The translations under genes were made by a program, and so were the position numbers. Shown piece by piece: positions 6,867-10,454 of a stretch of DNA of 10,454 bases. Under the pieces are notes generated by a model that ran no database searches, had not been told where the DNA came from, and saw nothing but the letters and a program-made list of their open reading frames with translations. The DNA lies in contig JAILNO010000204.1 in assembly GCA_024691465.1 (NCBI GenBank), positions 1 through 10,454 of the forward strand, written 5' to 3'. This DNA comes from Pseudobutyrivibrio sp. Lineage in GTDB: Bacteria > Bacillota_A > Clostridia > Lachnospirales > Lachnospiraceae. Numbering within the stretch: the stretch's first letter is position 1; each line of letters begins with the position of its first letter.

Positions 6867-8011
6867 TTTACTTTGACAATTCTGCCACCACCAGATGTTC
6901 CGATGGTGCTTTAGAAATTATGAAAGAGGCATTACAGGTTAATTTCGGTAATCCTTCTTCTTTACATAAGATGGGATATAAGGGCAAGGATTATTTAAAA
7001 GAGACTAGAGAGACCATTGCTAATATACTTAAGTGTCAGCCTAAGGAAGTATATTTTACTTCAGGAGGCACAGAGAGTAATAATCTGGCAATCAGAGGTG
7101 CCTGTGAGGCTAAGAAGAGATTAGGCAATCATATCATTACTACTAAGATAGAGCATGCAAGTGTCCTTAATCCTGTCAAGGCTCTTGAGAAGGAAGGCTT
7201 CGAGGTAACTTATCTTGGTACTGATGAGTATGGAGTTATCAATCTAGATGAGCTTAAGTCAGCCATTAGAGAGGATACAATTTTTGTTTCTATTATGATG
7301 GTTAATAACGAGATTGGCAGTCTGCAGCCTATTAAAGAGGCTGGCGAGATTATCAAAGAAGCCAATCCTAATATTATTTTTCACGTAGATGCTATTCAGG
7401 CATTTGGTAAGATGACGATCATACCTAAGAAGTTAGGTATAGACTTACTTAGTGTCAGTGGTCACAAGATACATGGACCTAAGGGATCAGGATTCATCTA
7501 CATTAAGGACAAGGTACGTGTGGTTCCACAGATACTTGGAGGAGGCCACGAGAGTGGTATGCGTTCAGGTACTGAGAATGTACCAGCAATTGCTGCGTTA
7601 GGAGTTGCTGCTAGGGAAGCCTACGATAATCTTGAAGCTAATAGAGCTCATCTCTATGATATGAAATTCAGACTTATTGATGGACTTTCTAAGATTAATG
7701 GGGTCACAATCAATGGCCATACAGATGAGAATAGCGCACCGCAGATTGTTAGCGTATCTATAAAGGGTAACCGTACCAGAGCGCAGGTTATGCTTAATGC
7801 ACTGCAGGATGATTACGATATATATGTCTCAGCAGGTTCGGCTTGTTCATCTAATAAGCCAGCTATTAGTGAGACACTTAAGGCTATAGGCCTTGATAAG
7901 GACTTATTGGAGAGGACTATTCGTTTTAGTTTCTGTCCAGAGAATACTATGGATGAGATAGATGAGGCTATTAGAGCTTTATCGGATCTCGTTCCTAAGA
8001 TGACACTCTAA
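6863..8011 (+). CDS. Cysteine desulfurase, group I (NifS/IscS class), probable sulfur donor for ThiI
   Basis: This PLP-dependent enzyme of 382 residues converts cysteine to alanine and holds the sulfur as a persulfide. Visible motifs are FDNSATT (4-10), FGNPSS (28-33), TSGGTESNN (66-74), EHAS with H98, the HVDAIQ cofactor stretch (D176), the PLP lysine K202 in SGHKIHGPKG, and the persulfide cysteine C328 in SAGSACSS. The loop around C328 is of the group I type rather than SufS. The gene overlaps rsmE by ATGA (6863-6866), has GAGGA at 6855-6859, and is followed 11 nt later by thiI. In Bacillus subtilis the thiI-adjacent desulfurase NifZ supplies sulfur to a ThiI that lacks a rhodanese domain. 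The same arrangement here suggests a dedicated tRNA-thiolation role rather than general Fe-S assembly. The family is certain; the NifZ-like specialisation is inferred from context. Confidence 0.93.
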   Translation: MIYFDNSATTRCSDGALEIMKEALQVNFGNPSSLHKMGYKGKDYLKETRETIANILKCQPKEVYFTSGGTESNNLAIRGACEAKKRLGNHIITTKIEHASVLNPVKALEKEGFEVTYLGTDEYGVINLDELKSAIREDTIFVSIMMVNNEIGSLQPIKEAGEIIKEANPNIIFHVDAIQAFGKMTIIPKKLGIDLLSVSGHKIHGPKGSGFIYIKDKVRVVPQILGGGHESGMRSGTENVPAIAALGVAAREAYDNLEANRAHLYDMKFRLIDGLSKINGVTINGHTDENSAPQIVSVSIKGNRTRAQVMLNALQDDYDIYVSAGSACSSNKPAISETLKAIGLDKDLLERTIRFSFCPENTMDEIDEAIRALSDLVPKMTL

Positions 8012-8016
8012 AGGAG
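8011..8016 (+). promoter_or_regulatory. Strong ribosome binding site of thiI
   Basis: AAGGAG lies 6 nt before ATG 8023, and its first A is the last base of the desulfurase stop codon. It fixes the thiI start and shows that thiI can initiate independently, unlike rsmE in the same operon. Confidence 0.7.
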
Positions 8017-8022
8017 AAATTT

Positions 8023-9204
8023 ATGACATATCAAGCTTTTTTGATTAAGTATTCAGAGATAGGTGTTAAAGGTAAGAATCGCTATATATTTGAGGATGCA
8101 TTAGTTCGTCAGATTAAGCGTTCATTGGATAGAGTTGATGGTCACTTCATCGTTAAGAAGCAGAGCGGACGTATTTTTATCTCCGTGGAGGGTGAGTACG
8201 ATTATGATGACACAATCGATGCTTTATCACATGTGTTTGGAATCAGTGCTATTTGTCCTACTGTTGTCGTGGAGGATGAGGGCTTTGATAAGATGGCAGA
8301 GGCTGTTATTAGATATGTAGATGAGGAGTTCAAGGATAAGAATTTCTCATTTAAAGTTATGGGTAGAAGAGCTAATAAGCAGTATCCTATGACATCTATG
8401 GAAGTAGCTGCTGAGATTGGCTCTAGACTTCTAGATGCTTTCCCTGAGATGCATGTAGACGTACACAATCCAGATAGAATTATCTACGTGGAAGTTAGAG
8501 AGAATATTGCTATATATTCAACGGAGATTCCTGGACCACACGGTATGCCTGTTGGTACAGCTGGCAAGGCTATGCTTTTACTTTCTGGAGGTATAGATTC
8601 ACCTGTTGCTGGATATATGATTAGCAAGAGGGGCGTCACCCTATCTGCTACATACTTCCATGCGCCACCATACACTTCCGAGCAGGCTAAACAAAAGGTT
8701 GTTGACTTAGCAAAATTAGTTGCTAAGTATTCTGGACCTATTGATTTACACATAGTTAATTTTACAGATATTCAATTATATATTTATCAGCAGTGCGCGC
8801 ATGAAGAACTTACCATTATTATGAGACGATACATGATGCGTATTGCAGAGCATTTTGCTAAGGCTAATGATTGCATTGGATTAGTTACAGGTGAGTCCAT
8901 TGGACAGGTTGCAAGCCAGACCATGCAATCTCTCAACTGCACTAATGCAGTATGCTCGCTTCCTGTATACAGACCATTGATTGCTTTTGATAAGCAGGAT
9001 ATAGTAGATATTTCTGAAAAGATTGATACCTATGAGACTTCCATTTTGCCTTATGAGGATTGCTGCACTATATTTGTTGCTAAGCATCCTGTTACCAAGC
9101 CTAAGCTTGAGGCTATTGAGAAACATGAGCATAATCTGGATGAGAAGATAGATGAGCTTATGAAAGAAGCTATAGATAGTGTGGAGATTATTAAAGTAAG
9201 ATAA
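8023..9204 (+). CDS. thiI: tRNA 4-thiouridine synthase ThiI (rhodanese-less form)
   Basis: ThiI adenylates U8 of tRNA and receives sulfur to make 4-thiouridine. In some bacteria it also takes part in thiazole synthesis. The product is 393 residues: an N-terminal ferredoxin-like domain (about 1-60), a THUMP RNA-binding domain (about 60-165), and a PP-loop ATPase domain with LLLSGGIDSPVAGY (185-198), TGESIGQVASQT (289-300) and the ILPYEDCCTIF block with C347 and C348 (341-351). One of these cysteines probably corresponds to the essential C344 of the E. coli enzyme. The C-terminal rhodanese domain of E. coli ThiI is absent, as in Bacillus subtilis, where a partner desulfurase delivers the sulfur directly. 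The gene lies 11 nt after such a desulfurase and is the last of the prmA operon. It ends just before a convergent hairpin. Identification is secure. Confidence 0.96.
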   Translation: MTYQAFLIKYSEIGVKGKNRYIFEDALVRQIKRSLDRVDGHFIVKKQSGRIFISVEGEYDYDDTIDALSHVFGISAICPTVVVEDEGFDKMAEAVIRYVDEEFKDKNFSFKVMGRRANKQYPMTSMEVAAEIGSRLLDAFPEMHVDVHNPDRIIYVEVRENIAIYSTEIPGPHGMPVGTAGKAMLLLSGGIDSPVAGYMISKRGVTLSATYFHAPPYTSEQAKQKVVDLAKLVAKYSGPIDLHIVNFTDIQLYIYQQCAHEELTIIMRRYMMRIAEHFAKANDCIGLVTGESIGQVASQTMQSLNCTNAVCSLPVYRPLIAFDKQDIVDISEKIDTYETSILPYEDCCTIFVAKHPVTKPKLEAIEKHEHNLDEKIDELMKEAIDSVEIIKVR

Positions 9205-9239
9205 AAAATATGAGCTTTGCTGTAAAAGCAAAGCTCATA
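9203..9239 (-). terminator. Convergent hairpin between thiI and the HPr-like gene, oriented best for the minus strand
   Basis: A perfect 13-bp stem, TATGAGCTTTGCT (9209-9221) and AGCAAAGCTCATA (9227-9239), has a GTAAA loop. Six A (9203-9208) flank it on the left, giving a T-run for minus-strand transcripts of the HPr-like gene. On the plus side only ATATTTACC follows, so termination of thiI transcripts may be less efficient. The thiI stop codon (9202-9204) overlaps the A-run. Confidence 0.8.
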
Positions 9240-9263
9240 ATATTTACCACAAAGTGACAAGGA

Positions 9264-9494
9264 TTAAACGATGTAATCCTTTAGTGTAGACATTACGTCT
9301 TCTGCATCACCCTCAGCATGAACAGTAAGGTCGATTGGCTTAGATAAATCAAGGGAGAAGATACCCATGATAGACTTGGCATCGATAACATAACGTCCAC
9401 TAACAAGGTCAAAATCATAGTCAAACTGACTGATTGTATTAACAAAGGACTTTACCTTGTCGATTGAGTTAAGAGAAATTTGAACTGTTTTCAT
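9264..9494 (-). CDS. HPr-family protein lacking the active-site histidine (Crh-like)
   Basis: The 76-residue protein has the HPr fold pattern. The best-kept part is AKSIMGIFSLDLSKPIDL (39-56), matching the LKSIMGVMSL region of HPr around regulatory Ser46, so S41 is the likely HPr kinase target. The C-terminal VHAEGDAEDVMSTLKDYI also fits. The catalytic HARP loop that accepts phosphate from PTS enzyme I is missing: the equivalent stretch (ISLNSIDKVKSFVNTIS) contains no histidine or RP pair and is about 3 residues shorter. It therefore should not carry sugar phosphate. Bacillus Crh, which also lacks His15, acts with CcpA in carbon catabolite control after serine phosphorylation, and a comparable role is an inference. 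The start is fixed by GAGGAGG (9503-9509), 8 nt from the ATG. The gene is single, converges on thiI and diverges from mtaB. Confidence 0.85.
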   Translation of the reverse strand: MKTVQISLNSIDKVKSFVNTISQFDYDFDLVSGRYVIDAKSIMGIFSLDLSKPIDLTVHAEGDAEDVMSTLKDYIV

Positions 9495-9529
9495 TCTGCT
9501 TGCCTCCTCTTTAGAATTTATATAAATTT

Positions 9530-9558
9530 ATACTAAAACACTGGCACATAAATGTCAA
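9530..9558 (-). promoter_or_regulatory. Promoter of the HPr-like gene
   Basis: On the minus strand an exact TTGACA (-35, bases 9553-9558) is followed by a 17-bp spacer and TAGTAT (-10, bases 9530-9535, 4 of 6 matches). Transcription would start about 25-30 nt before the ribosome binding site. An imperfect dyad TGGCACATAAATGTCA (9542-9557) overlaps the -35 box and spacer and could be an operator. The promoter faces away from mtaB. Confidence 0.65.
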
Positions 9559-9600
9559 TAAACTATCGAATTTTTACAAAAATAGAAAGGTTTAATATAG

Positions 9601-10454
9601 ATGAAACGAGCTGCTTTACATAATTTAGGTTGCAAAGTTAATGCATATGAAACTGAAGCTATGGAAGAATTGCTTAAAAAGGATGGATTTACTATAGTTG
9701 GTTTCGAAGAAGTCGCAGATGTATATGTAATTAATACCTGTTCAGTTACTAATATAGCTGATAGGAAATCTAGGCAGATGATTCATAAATGTAAAAAGCA
9801 AAATCCAGATGCTTGTGTGGTCGCTGCCGGATGCTATGTGCAGAATTTTGGAAAGGATATAGCTTCAGAGTTAGGGGCGGATATTATCCTTGGCAACAAT
9901 AAGAAGAATGACTTGGTGGAAAAGGTCCACGAGTATTTTATGAACTTAGATAAGAATGACGGTCCGATACTTGACTGTTTTGATATAAATGATGGCAATG
10001 TGGCATATGAGAATATGCGTATAGAAAAGGATTCTGAGCATACGAGAGCTTTTGTTAAGGTTCAGGATGGTTGTAATCAATTCTGTACCTATTGCATCAT
10101 TCCTTTTGCGAGAGGTCGTATTAGAAGTAGAGATATAGATGATGTTGTATCTGAGGTGACAGGCCTTGCCGATGCAGGTTATAAGGAAGTTGTTATTACT
10201 GGTATTCATCTCAGTTCATATGGAAGTGGTTACGATTACGATCTGGCCGACTTGTTAGAGAGAGTTCAGCAAATTGAACATATTGAGCGTATTCGTATGG
10301 GCTCTCTTGAACCACAGATAGTTACAGAGGATTTTGCTTCCAGGGTTTCAGCACTTTCAAAGATGTGTCCACATTTTCATTTGTCACTGCAGTCAGGTTG
10401 TGATTCTGTCCTTAAGAGAATGAACAGAAAATACACAATTGAGGAGTATACTAA
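9601..10454 (+). CDS. mtaB: tRNA t6A37 methylthiotransferase MtaB, 3' end outside window
   Basis: This radical-SAM enzyme converts t6A to ms2t6A at position 37 of tRNAs decoding ANN codons. The first 284 residues are present. The N-terminal UPF0004 domain has the MtaB-type LGCKVNAYETEA start with C11, then C47 (VINTCSVT) and C78 (AAGCYV), which bind the auxiliary 4Fe-4S cluster. The radical-SAM domain has C158-x3-C162-x2-C165 (DGCNQFCTYCIIPFARG), then TGIHLSSYG, a pattern typical of MtaB rather than MiaB or RimO, and SLEPQ and LSLQSG further on. The missing part should include the end of the SAM barrel and a TRAM domain. GAAAGG (9585-9590) lies 10 nt before ATG 9601. I could not find a clear promoter for it in the 106 nt shared with the divergent HPr-like gene. 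It extends the RNA-modification theme of the window. Confidence 0.94.
   Translation, partial: MKRAALHNLGCKVNAYETEAMEELLKKDGFTIVGFEEVADVYVINTCSVTNIADRKSRQMIHKCKKQNPDACVVAAGCYVQNFGKDIASELGADIILGNNKKNDLVEKVHEYFMNLDKNDGPILDCFDINDGNVAYENMRIEKDSEHTRAFVKVQDGCNQFCTYCIIPFARGRIRSRDIDDVVSEVTGLADAGYKEVVITGIHLSSYGSGYDYDLADLLERVQQIEHIERIRMGSLEPQIVTEDFASRVSALSKMCPHFHLSLQSGCDSVLKRMNRKYTIEEYT

Noticed and set aside
8484..9260. Several antisense open frames over thiI
   Set aside because: They are composition shadows of a highly conserved gene, without start signals or family resemblance.
9541..9600. Plus-strand promoter for mtaB
   Set aside because: Only weak hexamers (for example CTGGCA with TATCGA) were found, so no feature is called.
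9946..10209. Minus-strand frame overlapping mtaB
   Set aside because: It lies across the radical-SAM cysteine motif of mtaB, which is unmistakable on the plus strand.
1..10454. Mobile element, CRISPR array, toxin-antitoxin or phage-defence system
   Set aside because: No transposase, direct-repeat array, integrase or defence-family motif is visible; the window is dominated by housekeeping genes.

Overview
The window looks like an ordinary chromosomal stretch of a low-GC Gram-positive bacterium, most likely a Lachnospiraceae-type Clostridia (Butyrivibrio, Roseburia or Eubacterium relatives). Supporting signs are AT-rich DNA, strong AGGAGG-type ribosome binding sites, short A/T-flanked terminators, a GlnRS gene, a prmA-rsmE-cysteine desulfurase-thiI run and a 76-residue HPr-like protein of a kind I associate with that family. 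I see no insertion sequence, phage gene, tRNA, rRNA or CRISPR array. The genus is inference, not proof.

Layout. (1) Bases 1-1578 are the end of a sugar-related operon: the C-terminal half of a type-1 periplasmic-binding protein, then a complete galactose/glucose-binding (MglB-like) protein. (2) A perfect 13-bp inverted repeat follows, wrapped around a consensus -10 box. It lies at the end of the first unit and is also the promoter of the second: a rhomboid/Derlin-like membrane protein with a C-terminal zinc-binding tail (start reassigned to TTG 1674), glnS, and a DUF2225 zinc-motif protein, closed by a clear intrinsic terminator at 5131-5163. (3) prmA (start reassigned to ATG 5173), rsmE, a group I cysteine desulfurase and thiI form a tight operon with a 2-nt gap, a 4-nt overlap and an 11-nt gap. 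Its ribosome binding site directly abuts the preceding terminator's T-run. (4) On the minus strand, converging on thiI, is a gene for an HPr-like protein that lacks the HPr active-site histidine but keeps the regulatory serine motif. It has its own well-formed promoter. (5) Divergent from it, mtaB starts at 9601 and runs off the window.

How the genes work together. The centre and right of the window are a translation and RNA-modification neighbourhood: GlnRS charges tRNA-Gln, PrmA methylates ribosomal protein L11, RsmE methylates 16S rRNA, the desulfurase supplies sulfur to ThiI for 4-thiouridine in tRNA, and MtaB methylthiolates t6A37. The HPr-like gene interrupts this set and would add a link to carbon regulation if it acts like Bacillus Crh.

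I did not find a convincing undescribed system. The items most worth a second look are the histidine-less HPr, the catalytically dead-looking rhomboid with a zinc tail, the promoter-embedded palindrome, the terminator next to the prmA ribosome binding site, and substitutions in otherwise conserved sites of the sugar-binding protein and GlnRS.
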